Source: Pseudemcibacter aquimaris
GTDB taxonomy: Bacteria > Pseudomonadota > Alphaproteobacteria > Sphingomonadales > Emcibacteraceae
Length of the DNA stretch: 64,000 bases
Reading direction: 5' to 3'
Assembly: GCF_028869115.1 (NCBI RefSeq)
Contig: NZ_CP079800.1
Coordinates: 1,736,001-1,800,000 of the forward strand
This document shows positions 47,521 through 56,768 of this stretch, piece after piece. The position numbers and the translations under genes are program-made. Within the stretch, counting starts at the first letter, position 1; each line of letters opens with the position of its first letter. The notes beneath the pieces are model-generated. The model did no database searches, was not told the DNA's origin, and was given only the letters and a program-made list of their open reading frames with translations.

Positions 47521-48744
47521 ATGAAGCCTATTAAATTTATTCTTCCCCTGCTTCTTATTGGGTGTGGCACTGATGCGCATAAAGACATGAGCGCCGAAGC
47601 CGTGCATGAACGCATATTCACCATTGATACCCATGTGGATATTCAGGAAGATATGATGACCAATCCGGCCCTTGATCCGGGAACGCTGACGGATCAGCAA
47701 GTTGACCTTGTTAAAATGGAACAAGGTGGCCTTGATGGTGTTTTCTTTAGCATCTATACATCGCAAACAGAACGCACCGCAGAAAATTATCTTGAAGCAA
47801 AACGCATCGCAAAGCTTCGTTTTGATAGCATCCACTGGATGGCGGAAAAATATGCTGACCGGATTGCCATTGCCTATACCCCCGAACAGGCCCGTGAAAT
47901 TTACGCATCGGGCAAAAAAGTCGCGATGATGGGCATTGAAAATGGTTTCGCTATTGGTCAGGATATTTCATTAATCGAAGAATATTATAACCGCGGCGCA
48001 AGATATATGTCCCTTACTCATAATGGGCATAATGACTTATGCGACAGTGCGCAGCCCTTGGCAAAAAATGGCGACGGTGAAACCGAACATGGCGGCCTAA
48101 CCGACCTTGGACGTGCGGCCATTGATGAAATGAACCGTTTGGGGATGATGGTTGATGTATCGCACACATCACATGACTGTATGATGCAATCGGTCAAACA
48201 TTCCAAAGTACCGCCGATCGCATCACATTCCGCCGTTTATGCCCTATCCGGTCATGTCAGGAACCTGACCAATGAACAAATGCTTGCGCTGCGGGATGCG
48301 GGCGGTGTGATGCAGGTTGTTGCCTTTAATCAATTTTTGAAATTCGATCCTACCTATAAAACATCGCAGGCCATCGCCTTACAAAAGGTGGCTGACGCAC
48401 ATGGCGATCCGGAATTTATTTATAACAAACATTTCGGCACACCGGAATTTGAAGAAATATACGGCGAACATTTGTCGCGTTTTCCCCGCGCCAATGTAAA
48501 TGACCTTGTTGACCATATTGATTATGCCGTCCGTTTAATGGGCATTGATCAGGTTGCCATCAGTTCGGATTTCGATGGCGGCGGCGGCATTGACGGTTGG
48601 GACAATGCAAGCCAGTCCGTCAATGTGACTAAAGAATTGCTGAACCGTGGATACACTGAAGAAGAAATCGAAAAATTATGGAGCGCCAATACACTCGCCC
48701 TTTGGGAACGGGTCAATGAAGCATCCGCGAAATTAAGGAACTAA
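47521..48744 (+). CDS. Membrane dipeptidase (M19), lipoprotein
   Basis: 407 residues. Lipobox PLLLIGC near residue 15. All M19 (renal dipeptidase) metal ligands are in place: THVD (His38, Asp40), IENG (bridging Glu), VSHTSH and IASHSAVYAL for the two later His, and SSDFDG for the Asp near the substrate. The enzyme is a binuclear zinc dipeptidase that hydrolyses dipeptides, including some with D-residues, on the outer side of the inner membrane or periplasm. Middle of an operon with the small secreted protein and the M1 peptidase. Contrast with the two altered M19 genes at 51761 and 53079. Confidence 0.92.
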   Translation: MKPIKFILPLLLIGCGTDAHKDMSAEAVHERIFTIDTHVDIQEDMMTNPALDPGTLTDQQVDLVKMEQGGLDGVFFSIYTSQTERTAENYLEAKRIAKLRFDSIHWMAEKYADRIAIAYTPEQAREIYASGKKVAMMGIENGFAIGQDISLIEEYYNRGARYMSLTHNGHNDLCDSAQPLAKNGDGETEHGGLTDLGRAAIDEMNRLGMMVDVSHTSHDCMMQSVKHSKVPPIASHSAVYALSGHVRNLTNEQMLALRDAGGVMQVVAFNQFLKFDPTYKTSQAIALQKVADAHGDPEFIYNKHFGTPEFEEIYGEHLSRFPRANVNDLVDHIDYAVRLMGIDQVAISSDFDGGGGIDGWDNASQSVNVTKELLNRGYTEEEIEKLWSANTLALWERVNEASAKLRN

Positions 48745-48764
48745 CCCTAAATCAGGAACTAAAG

Positions 48765-51200
48765 ATGCCTATTAAATCATTTATTTTGTTTTTAAGTACT
48801 GCGTTATTAATCAATATTTCAAATGCACAAACACCGGAACAATTAAATGACAAGTTCCGCCAGCTTGATGAATATCTGCCAACAGCCAATGCCTATAGAA
48901 CCGCCTCGGGTGCGCCCGGTCATGAATATTGGCAGCAACAGGCCGATTATAAAATCGACGTAACACTGGACGAAAATGCCAAAACAATCACTGGTACGGC
49001 TGATGTCACCTATCACAATAATTCGCCGGATGAATTAAAATATATCTGGATGCAACTCGATCAGGATAAATTCAATTCAAAAACATCGATGGAACTGGGC
49101 GCCGAAACCGTATCCAAATCAACCAAAGGAATGTCATTCAAACGCTTTAGCCAATATAAAGATGCCCGCGAATTTGATGGTGGTTTTAAAATCACGTCAC
49201 TTAAAGACGAAATCGGTAATGACCTTAAAATGACAATCGTCGGTACGATGATGCGTGTTGATTTGCCCGCCGTCATGGCGCCTGGCGATACATTCAGTTT
49301 TTCTATCGATTGGTGGTATAATATCCTTGATTACGATGTTGGCCGACAAGGTATGGAATATTTTGAGCGTGATGATAATTATCTGTTTCAAATTGCCCAG
49401 TGGTACCCCCGCCTGACCGTTTATTCCGATTACGAAGGTTGGCATAACAAGGAATTCCAGGGCAAAGGCGAATTTACACTGGAATTCGGCAATTATGATG
49501 TATCCATCACCGTACCATCCGACCATGTGGTTGCATCTACCGGAACATTACAAAATGCCGCCGATGTTTTAACCATGACGCAGCGCGATAGATTAATCGA
49601 GGCCCGCACAGCATCTGCGCCCATGTTTATCATTACCCCGAACGAAGCGCTTGAAAATGAAAAGGAAAAAGCAACTGACACAAAAACGTGGCATTTCACC
49701 GCGGAAAATGTGCGTGATTTTGCTTTTGCCTCAAGCCGTAAATTCATCTGGGATGCCATGGGCCACCGAATGAAGGAAAATGGTGAAACCGTCATGGCCA
49801 TGTCATTTTACCCAATGGCGGGCATCCCCACGTGGCCGAAAGTATCCACACACGCGGTTGCCCATACCTTGAATGTTTATAATAAATATTCGCTGACCTA
49901 TCCTTACCCCACGGCCATTTCCGTGAATGGCCCTGTTTCCGGCATGGAATACCCGATGATCAGCTTTAACCCGACCCGCCCAACCGTGCATCCAGATGGC
50001 AGCCGCACATATGGCAGACTTTCGAAACTGGCGCTTATTATGGTGATCATTCATGAAGTGGGGCACAACTATTTCCCAATGATCGTCAATTCCGATGAAC
50101 GTCAATGGACATGGATGGACGAAGGGCTAAACAGTTTCTTGCAAAATGTTGCACAGCAAGAATGGAGCGAGACATACCCATTACAGCGCATCGACCCAAG
50201 AAACATCGTCAATTACATGACAAGCACAAATCAACGCCCGATCATGACAAACGCGGAACAAACCATTCAAAATGGCAACAATGCCTATGCCAAGCCATCA
50301 ACAGCGTTAAATATCCTGCGCGAAAGCATTATGGGGCCGGAACTATTTGATTTCGCTTTCCGTGAATTTGCCCAGCGCTGGAAATTTAAACGTCCAACAC
50401 CGGCTGACTTCTTCCGCACCATGGAGGATGCATCAGGCATTGATCTTGATTGGTTCTGGCGCGGTTGGTTTTATACCACCGACCATGTTGATATTTCATT
50501 GGATAATGTTCGTCATTTCACAATCGATACCAAGAACCCAGAAATCGAAGAAGCCTTTAAACGCAGGCAGGAACAAGCAAAACGCAAACACCCAAGCTAT
50601 TTCAGTAATGACCATCTGCCCAAAAGGGTTGATGAATTCCCGGATATTCTGGATTTTTATAACGAAAATGATGAATTCACCGTCACCAACAAAATGCGCG
50701 ATGAATATAATAAACTAATCGCGGGCCTCGAAGATTGGCAAATCCAGCTGTTAAATGATGACAGTAATATTTATATGCTTGATTTCACCAATAAAGGTGG
50801 TCTTGTGATGCCGATTTACCTTGAAATTGAATATGTGGACGGCAGCCGCGAAGAAATGCGTTTCCCCGCTGAAATCTGGAAATTGAATTATGATCAGGTC
50901 ACAAAAATGATCGTGACAGAAAAAGCGATCAAATCAGTGGAACTGGACCCAAAATATGAAACCGCCGACGCAGACAGGAATAACAACCATTTCCCAAGCC
51001 GCATGGAACAAAGCCGTTTTGAACTTGTTAAATCACGGGGACTTAACCGCCGCGACATGATGAATGAAAACCTAACGGAAATCACACCATTACAGCAACT
51101 GATTAATGAACGACGGGAAAAAGATGAAACAGACGCCGATGCGGCCGCAAGACGTCTGATTGAATGGGCGGACCTTTATACCGAAAAAGGTCCGCATTAA
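48765..51200 (+). CDS. Secreted M1 family metallopeptidase
   Basis: 811 residues. Signal peptide to SNAQ (~22). N-terminal beta-rich domain, then a gluzincin site: HEVGH at 430-434 and WMDEG with Glu453, the HExxH-x18-E of M1. GMEYPMISF near residue 395 matches the exopeptidase GxMEN-type region, here with Tyr instead of Asn, as in several M1 relatives with altered N-terminal recognition. C-terminal ~250 residues are a helical/beta extension. Predicted periplasmic aminopeptidase; it can feed dipeptides or amino acids to the neighbouring dipeptidases. Confidence 0.92.
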   Translation: MPIKSFILFLSTALLINISNAQTPEQLNDKFRQLDEYLPTANAYRTASGAPGHEYWQQQADYKIDVTLDENAKTITGTADVTYHNNSPDELKYIWMQLDQDKFNSKTSMELGAETVSKSTKGMSFKRFSQYKDAREFDGGFKITSLKDEIGNDLKMTIVGTMMRVDLPAVMAPGDTFSFSIDWWYNILDYDVGRQGMEYFERDDNYLFQIAQWYPRLTVYSDYEGWHNKEFQGKGEFTLEFGNYDVSITVPSDHVVASTGTLQNAADVLTMTQRDRLIEARTASAPMFIITPNEALENEKEKATDTKTWHFTAENVRDFAFASSRKFIWDAMGHRMKENGETVMAMSFYPMAGIPTWPKVSTHAVAHTLNVYNKYSLTYPYPTAISVNGPVSGMEYPMISFNPTRPTVHPDGSRTYGRLSKLALIMVIIHEVGHNYFPMIVNSDERQWTWMDEGLNSFLQNVAQQEWSETYPLQRIDPRNIVNYMTSTNQRPIMTNAEQTIQNGNNAYAKPSTALNILRESIMGPELFDFAFREFAQRWKFKRPTPADFFRTMEDASGIDLDWFWRGWFYTTDHVDISLDNVRHFTIDTKNPEIEEAFKRRQEQAKRKHPSYFSNDHLPKRVDEFPDILDFYNENDEFTVTNKMRDEYNKLIAGLEDWQIQLLNDDSNIYMLDFTNKGGLVMPIYLEIEYVDGSREEMRFPAEIWKLNYDQVTKMIVTEKAIKSVELDPKYETADADRNNNHFPSRMEQSRFELVKSRGLNRRDMMNENLTEITPLQQLINERREKDETDADAAARRLIEWADLYTEKGPH

Positions 51201-51215
51201 TGGTTTACGGATTGA

Positions 51216-51740
51216 TCAGCCGATCTCGAATGTGCAGAAAAGCTGATCAATATTTTCCCCGTCTGTTGATAGCGGGAAAAAGAAAATGCTGACGACCATG
51301 GACTTAAATCCTTTTTCATGATCGGATGTATAAATAAGCGGTCGGCGCGTTTCGTTAAAGGCACGAACCGCCGTCATCACCCGGCTTACTGCATCTGGAT
51401 CACCATAATTTGAAAGGTTCTTACCCGTCAATTCACCATAAAATTCGGTAACAAGCGTTCCCATCAAACGTAATTCAAGATCGATCACTTCGCCCTGCTC
51501 ATTTCTTACAATGTCCGCAATAACAGAACTGGGTAAATATGACTTTATTTCCGATGGATCGATGTCATCTCGTCTGGCAAGACGCATTCCTTGTGTCTTG
51601 CCTTGGAAATATTCATATATGATTTTCTGCGCATCTGATTTTAAATCTTTGACACCTTGAACGTCATTAAGTTCAAGATTACTGACATGATAATCAGAAT
51701 GCTTGTTTCCTTCTTCAAATTTATAAAAGCTACTGTTCAT
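51216..51740 (-). CDS. PAS_5 domain protein
   Basis: 174 residues from the ATG at 51740; a TTG two codons earlier is less likely. Helix with IIYEYFQGKTQGMRLARRDDIDPSEIKSYLPSSVIADI, then LELRLMGTLVTEFYGELTGKNL and a closing beta segment FFPLSTDGENIDQLFCTFEIG. Clear PAS_5 relative of 45814-46353. Cytoplasmic, ligand unknown. It lies between the M1 and Tat-M19 genes, convergent with the former. Confidence 0.82.
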   Translation of the reverse strand: MNSSFYKFEEGNKHSDYHVSNLELNDVQGVKDLKSDAQKIIYEYFQGKTQGMRLARRDDIDPSEIKSYLPSSVIADIVRNEQGEVIDLELRLMGTLVTEFYGELTGKNLSNYGDPDAVSRVMTAVRAFNETRRPLIYTSDHEKGFKSMVVSIFFFPLSTDGENIDQLFCTFEIG

Positions 51741-51760
51741 ACACAAACCTTGACTTTAAG

Positions 51761-52885
51761 TTACCCCACTAACTTTTTGTAATGATTATAGAAATTAAGT
51801 CCCGTTACCTTTTCCGCGTCATCTTCAGATAGGCCGCGTTCAAGCAGTTTATCCCAGATCACTTCCATGCGGCGCGGGCTGTTTAATTCTTCGAAATAAA
51901 GCGGTACACGGCGCACATCAAAAAGCGGCCCTTGTTCGCGTTGCATTTCTTCCAGATATTCCGGCGTCACAACAAGCCGGCGATGATCACGGTCCGATCC
52001 AATACCCACATGATCAATGCCCATCACATTAATCGCATGCATAATATGATCAAAATATAGATGAACCATACCATAACGTTCAAGCGTCATAAAGGTTCTC
52101 ATTTGTGTGATCCCTGCCACACCGCCTTTATCCGCAAGTTTTCTTAACACTTCATCCGGCATGGCGCGCGGGTTCGGATTAACATCATAACAGGTTGTAT
52201 GTGAAATCTGGATCGGTTTTTCCGATATTTCAATGGCATCAAGGGCGGTTTGAACATTTGAATGACTTAAATCAATCATCATTTCTATGTCATTCAGTTT
52301 TTCAATAAGCAAACCACCAAAACGCGTGATACCGGAACCGTGACGTTCCATACAGCCGGAACCAACCATATTCTGATAATTATAGGTTAGTTGACAAATA
52401 CGCTGACCAATACCGTAAAAGGCATCAACATTATCCAGATCATGCATAAAATGTTCTGAATTCTGCGTCAGATAAAATATCGCAAGTTTGCCCTCTTTAC
52501 GGGCGCGGTCAATATCCGCGGTTGTTGTCGCCTTAAGATAATATTTTGATTTTTCCTCGATATGGCGGTCAAACCAAAGCATTTCTTCCAGTGCTGACTG
52601 GTAATTCTGTTCAACAGATTGATTTTGTTGGCGTGGATTACCGCATGTTACCGCAATTGCCCGCATTCCGGCGGCGAGCATTTCTTCAATCAGTTCATCC
52701 GTATAAGTATCACGAATTTCACCCATGGCATCAAATACCATCGCATTACGTTTCGGATCCCACGGTTTACCAACCAATGCCGGGGTAAAGTTCGGATCTG
52801 ATGCCTGCCCCATTGCAAATGCCGCCGGCATTGTTCCCATTAACGAAACCGCCGATGCCCCCGCTAAAAATTGTCGTCTATCCAT
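51761..52885 (-). CDS. Tat-exported M19-family protein with altered metal ligands
   Basis: 374 residues. Tat signal MDRRQFLAGASAVSLMG. The fold follows M19, but the key N-terminal ligands differ: canonical xHxD is FDAMGE here (Met54, Glu56) and the bridging Glu of IENG is Gln in LTQNS. The two later His (IDLSHSN and IQISHTT), the Arg in PRAMPDE and a GSDRDH Asp are kept. At most one metal site of the normal binuclear centre looks intact. Activity may be lost, changed (e.g. lactonase or other amidohydrolase), or use other residues; same changes occur in the paralogue at 53079. Probably periplasmic. Confidence 0.85.
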   Translation of the reverse strand: MDRRQFLAGASAVSLMGTMPAAFAMGQASDPNFTPALVGKPWDPKRNAMVFDAMGEIRDTYTDELIEEMLAAGMRAIAVTCGNPRQQNQSVEQNYQSALEEMLWFDRHIEEKSKYYLKATTTADIDRARKEGKLAIFYLTQNSEHFMHDLDNVDAFYGIGQRICQLTYNYQNMVGSGCMERHGSGITRFGGLLIEKLNDIEMMIDLSHSNVQTALDAIEISEKPIQISHTTCYDVNPNPRAMPDEVLRKLADKGGVAGITQMRTFMTLERYGMVHLYFDHIMHAINVMGIDHVGIGSDRDHRRLVVTPEYLEEMQREQGPLFDVRRVPLYFEELNSPRRMEVIWDKLLERGLSEDDAEKVTGLNFYNHYKKLVG

Positions 52886-52943
52886 TTTTCTCTCCCATTA
52901 TATGTGACGGGGGGAACTACCGTTCGCTACCCGCTCACTACTT

Positions 52944-52986
52944 GAGCTCCCCCCAGCGCTCGCGCGCTTCCCCCCTCGTGGAGCTC
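52944..52986. repeat. GC-rich inverted repeat
   Basis: GAGCTCC (52944-52950) and GGAGCTC (52980-52986) flank a GC-rich centre with AGCGCTCGCGCGCTT. Unlike the AT-rich intergenic DNA around it. Possibly a stem upstream of the Tat-M19 gene or a mobile relic; no match elsewhere in the window. Confidence 0.4.
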
Positions 52987-53041
52987 TTATTTGAATCATT
53001 TTTGAATACCTAGAGTAACCCAGATAAATCAGTTATGTAAA

Positions 53042-53072
53042 TGTCACCCTCGGACTTGTTCCGAGGGTCTCT
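53042..53072. repeat. Single-arm dispersed palindrome, CTCGG class
   Basis: TGTCACCCTCGGACTTGTTC and on to GAGGGTCTCTGG. Only one arm of the two-hairpin unit, just after the stop of the gene at 53079 (minus). Confidence 0.7.
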
Positions 53073-53078
53073 GGTATC

Positions 53079-54149
53079 TTACCCAATAACCTGTTCATAA
53101 AGATTATAAACATTGATCCCCATGACCTTATCCATCTGGCCATCGGAAAGACCGCGTGCTTTTAGGTTATCCCAGATCCATTCCATGCGGCGTGGGCCGT
53201 TTAGGTCTTCGAAATAAAGTGGGTATTCCGCCGGGTCAATGTGGCCTTCTTCCGCGATCAGTTCGGCGATATATTCTTCAGACATGGTAAGGCGGCGATG
53301 ATCACGGTCGGAACCGATACACACATGATCAATCCCCATCACGTTAATCGCGTGCATGATATGATCGATATAAATCTGCGTGTTTTGATCGGTTGTCATA
53401 AACGGGCGCATTTGCGTCACACCCATAACACCACCACGGTCGGCGCAGGCCTTCATGATACGGTCCGGCACATTGCGTGGATGATCATATAGATCCTTAC
53501 AGCAGGAATGCGAAATGATGATCGGTTCTTTGGATGCCATCACCGTATCCATCATTGTGGCCTCGTTGGAATGGCTGATATCCACAAGCATGCCGATGTC
53601 ATTCATTTTTTCCACAAGTTCATGACCAAAAATCGTTAAGCCGGAACCATTTGTTTCTTCGCAACCTGCACCGGCCCAGTTTTGATGGTTATATGTAATC
53701 TGGCTGGAACGCAGACCAAGATTATAGAAAATATCCACATTATCCAGATTACGACGGAAATGGGTTGAGTTCTGCGTCAGGTAAAAGACAGCCATTTTGC
53801 CCTCTTCACGGGCCTTTGCGATATCCTTAACGGTGGTTGTACGCATGTAATATTGTGATTTACGGTCAAGGAATTCATTATATTTCAAAATCCATTCCAT
53901 GGTCAGGTCATATGCTTCCTGTTCCTGTACCTTTGGATCACAAAGAGTAATACAAATCGAACGAATGCCGCTTTCCAGCATTTCTTCAACCAGGCTATTG
54001 TCATAAACATCACGAAGTTCTCCCATGGCATCAAAAATCAGTGATTTACCGTTCCATGGTTTTCCTTGTGCATCCGCAAATGAAATATTCGGCAATCCCG
54101 CCATAAGTGGCAACGCAGCCGCGCCAGCCAAAAATCCGCGTCTATCCAT
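53079..54149 (-). CDS. Tat-exported M19-family protein with altered metal ligands, paralogue
   Basis: 356 residues. Tat signal MDRRGFLAGAAALPLMAG. Tandem duplicate of the gene at 51761, with the same changes: FDAMGE (Met41, Glu43) for xHxD, LTQNS for xExG, but VDISHSN, IIISHSCC, PRNVPDR and GSDRDH conserved. That two diverged copies keep the same substitutions argues for a stable subfamily with a function, not a random loss. Length matches the family. Upstream, the 54150-54379 gap is AT-rich with no gene I can support except a short in-frame extension of the next ORF. Confidence 0.85.
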   Translation of the reverse strand: MDRRGFLAGAAALPLMAGLPNISFADAQGKPWNGKSLIFDAMGELRDVYDNSLVEEMLESGIRSICITLCDPKVQEQEAYDLTMEWILKYNEFLDRKSQYYMRTTTVKDIAKAREEGKMAVFYLTQNSTHFRRNLDNVDIFYNLGLRSSQITYNHQNWAGAGCEETNGSGLTIFGHELVEKMNDIGMLVDISHSNEATMMDTVMASKEPIIISHSCCKDLYDHPRNVPDRIMKACADRGGVMGVTQMRPFMTTDQNTQIYIDHIMHAINVMGIDHVCIGSDRDHRRLTMSEEYIAELIAEEGHIDPAEYPLYFEDLNGPRRMEWIWDNLKARGLSDGQMDKVMGINVYNLYEQVIG

Positions 54150-54379
54150 TATATTCTCCCAATATATATTTTATGTGTAAGTTTTTTGTGATCATAACAG
54201 CGAAAAGCTTTATTTAACAAGGGGAAAGTGAAAAATTTCATCTATAATTCATCATCGTTAAGTTAAGCTAATTTGACACAGCACCTATAGTTGTGGCTAT
54301 ACTAAATTCACATAACAAAAATACCCCTCCTGAAGAAGGGCGGCAGGGCTTTGGGGTCTTACAGATAATGGAGGACTTA

Positions 54380-55966
54380 ATGACCGAAACAAGCAATATA
54401 CAATTCACAAAACGTGACTTTTTAACCAAACTCGGGATGATCGGCGGATCGGCTGCTGTGATGGCGGCACTGGGTGGCCTTGACCATTCACTGGCATCAG
54501 ATATGAAGGCCCCACCAATGCTTCATACAAGCGGCAACGGCAAAAAAGTCATCATTTTAGGGGCCGGAATGGCCGGACTTGTAAGCGCGCTTGAACTGTC
54601 GAAAAAAGGATATGATTGCACCATATTAGAGGCCCGCGATTTCGCCGGTGGCCGTAACAGCTGCCAACGTAAAGGTACCAAGACCACCTTCAAGGACGGA
54701 AGCACCCACACATGTGATTTCGATCACGGCCAATATTTAAACCAAGGTGCATGGCGCATTCCCGGACAACATCATTCAACCCTACATTACGCCAGAAGTT
54801 TGAATGTCCCGCTTGAGGTGATGTTAAACCACAGCACGCAATCCTATCTTTATTCAGAAACCATCGACGGCCCGTTAAAAGGAAAACGCGTGCGCCGCAT
54901 CCATATGGAATCCGACCGTAAGGGATATGTGGCGGAACTGCTTGCCAAATGTGCCAAGGGCGGCGCCCTTGATGACATGCTTTCCGCAGAAGATATTGAA
55001 AAGTTACTGACCTATCTTAAGGGCATGGGCCTGATCAACAATGAAACCTTTGAATATCAGGCAAATATCATCCGTGGCTATTCATCATATAAGGGTGGCG
55101 GCGATAATTTCGGCACGCTATCTGATCCTTACCCGTTAAGTGATCTTTTGAACCTGAACATGGCGGCGCGTGAGTTAACATCTGACCATCCAACCTGTAT
55201 GTTCCAAGCGGTCGGCGGTATGGACCAAATCGCATTCGCCATTCGTGATGCGCTGCCAAATGGTGTCTTGCACCTGAATAAAGAAGTCACGAAAATCAGC
55301 CAAAATGGTGATGCGGTAAACATTGAATATAAAGACACAAATAGCGGCGAAGCCATGAGCATCAGCGGTGATTTCTGTATTTCCACCATCCCGTTTGCGG
55401 TTGTGACCGGTATCGACAATGATTTCAGCGCTGACATCATCGAAGCCATGAACGCCCCAACACCTAGCCACGTGGCCAAATTCGGCGTTCAAATGAAAAA
55501 TCGATTCTGGGAAACGGAAGACATGATTTACGGCGGTGTATCCACCAGCAGCATGGCAGGCACTCTTGCCTATCCATCCGCAGACCTGCACGGCACCAAC
55601 GGCGGTGTGCTTCTTGCCGGATATCTGTTTGGCCCACGTGCCGATAGCTTCAGCGACATGACAATGGCAGAACGCACAGAATTTATGTTAAGCGTCGGTG
55701 AAAAATTACATCCAGGACAGTTCCGTGAAAACTTTAACGGAAAAGCCGCTGGTGTTATCTGGCAAGACGAAAAATACAATAAATCCGGCTGGTCAAGCTG
55801 GCGCGGCGATAGCGTGAATAAGCTTCCGGCGCTGCTTAAAGGACAAAATAGAATGCTATTTTCCGGTGATTGCATTTCACCGCGCCTGTCCGGATGGCTC
55901 GCCGGCGCAATCGAAGGCGCATGGGTCACCATCGCCGAACTGGACAAACGCGCCGCACAGATTTAA
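54380..55966 (+). CDS. Tat-exported flavin amine oxidase
   Basis: 528 residues from the ATG at 54380, chosen for the GGAGG ribosome binding site and the signal start; an upstream ATG at 54293 is in frame. The signal has TKRDFLTKLG, a KR variant of the Tat motif. FAD-binding Rossmann at ~55-95: VIILGAGMAGLVSALELS, ILEARDFAGGRNS. C-terminal flavin motif GWLAGAIEGAWVTIAEL. Family: flavin monoamine/L-amino acid oxidases that yield imine/keto acid, NH3 and H2O2. Paralogue at 56769. Substrate unknown. Confidence 0.9.
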   Translation: MTETSNIQFTKRDFLTKLGMIGGSAAVMAALGGLDHSLASDMKAPPMLHTSGNGKKVIILGAGMAGLVSALELSKKGYDCTILEARDFAGGRNSCQRKGTKTTFKDGSTHTCDFDHGQYLNQGAWRIPGQHHSTLHYARSLNVPLEVMLNHSTQSYLYSETIDGPLKGKRVRRIHMESDRKGYVAELLAKCAKGGALDDMLSAEDIEKLLTYLKGMGLINNETFEYQANIIRGYSSYKGGGDNFGTLSDPYPLSDLLNLNMAARELTSDHPTCMFQAVGGMDQIAFAIRDALPNGVLHLNKEVTKISQNGDAVNIEYKDTNSGEAMSISGDFCISTIPFAVVTGIDNDFSADIIEAMNAPTPSHVAKFGVQMKNRFWETEDMIYGGVSTSSMAGTLAYPSADLHGTNGGVLLAGYLFGPRADSFSDMTMAERTEFMLSVGEKLHPGQFRENFNGKAAGVIWQDEKYNKSGWSSWRGDSVNKLPALLKGQNRMLFSGDCISPRLSGWLAGAIEGAWVTIAELDKRAAQI

Positions 55967-55977
55967 TTAATAGCTTA

Positions 55978-56061
55978 TGTCATTGCCCGACTTGATCGGG
56001 CAATCCAATACAAAAAAAGATTTATAATGGTATGGATACCCCGATCAAGTCGGGGTATGAC
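55978..56061. repeat. Two-hairpin dispersed repeat, CCCGACTTG class
   Basis: Left arm TGTCATTGCCCGACTTGATC and on to ATCCA, right arm TGGATACCCCGATCAAGTCG ending ATGAC. Same arms as 1129-1214 with a different spacer. Confidence 0.8.
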
Positions 56062-56076
56062 TAATTAGGAGTTTTT

Positions 56077-56511
56077 ATGAACATCACCCAATATCAATCA
56101 AAAGACCGTGATGCAGTATTATCGATTTTCGATAAAAACTGTCCCGATTTTTTTGCCCCTAACGAACGGGATGATTATTTGGAATTTCTTGATGAATATG
56201 CGGATGGGTATCGCGTTTGTGTTCATGATGACAAGATCGTTGGCGCATTCGGCCTTTATGAAAAAGATAATAAAGACAGCCGCCTGCAGTGGATATTGCT
56301 TGATCCGGATGCGCAAGGTATTGGCCTTGGTACCATGATCATGGATGATGTGTTGAAACAGGCTGGTGAATTCGGTGTAAAAACCATACAAATCGCCACC
56401 AGTCATGTTGCCTTTAAATTCTTTGAAAAACATGGTGCCACGATTGTTAGTGAAGTTGAAAACGGTTGGGGTCCGGGCATGCATCAGGTTCATATGGAAA
56501 TTCGGGTTTAG
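56077..56511 (+). CDS. GNAT family N-acetyltransferase
   Basis: 144 residues. GNAT fold: RDAVLSIFDKN, then IVGAFGLYEK strand, LQWILLDPDAQGIGLGTMIMDDVL with the acetyl-CoA pyrophosphate loop (Q-G-x-G-x-G/A), and HVAFKFFEKHGATIV. It likely acetylates an amino group on a small molecule or protein. RBS TAGGAG. Independent between the two amine oxidase genes. Confidence 0.88.
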   Translation: MNITQYQSKDRDAVLSIFDKNCPDFFAPNERDDYLEFLDEYADGYRVCVHDDKIVGAFGLYEKDNKDSRLQWILLDPDAQGIGLGTMIMDDVLKQAGEFGVKTIQIATSHVAFKFFEKHGATIVSEVENGWGPGMHQVHMEIRV

Positions 56512-56526
56512 GGTACACAATATTTC

Positions 56527-56614
56527 TGTCATACCCTGACTTGATCGGGGTATCCAGTAGTCTTACACATCCAATCAATACGCCTGGACCCTCCGATCAA
56601 GTCGGAGGGTGACG
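56527..56614. repeat. Two-hairpin dispersed repeat
   Basis: Left arm TGTCATACCCTGACTTGATC and on to ATCCA, right arm TGGACCCTCCGATCAAGTCG ending GGTGACG. Spacer AGTAGTCTTAC and TCAATACGCC shared with the copy at 58397-58482. Confidence 0.8.
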
Positions 56615-56768
56615 ACTGATGATAGTTGCAAACTCCCCCAAAAAATGACAAACATACCCCATTTGTGGTATAATTTCGCTGAAAAGTCCCATTTTTTTAT
56701 TGTTACGTTATATCATATGTGCTATCACACATCCAAACGAAGTATGGGACAATATCAGGGATTACAAT

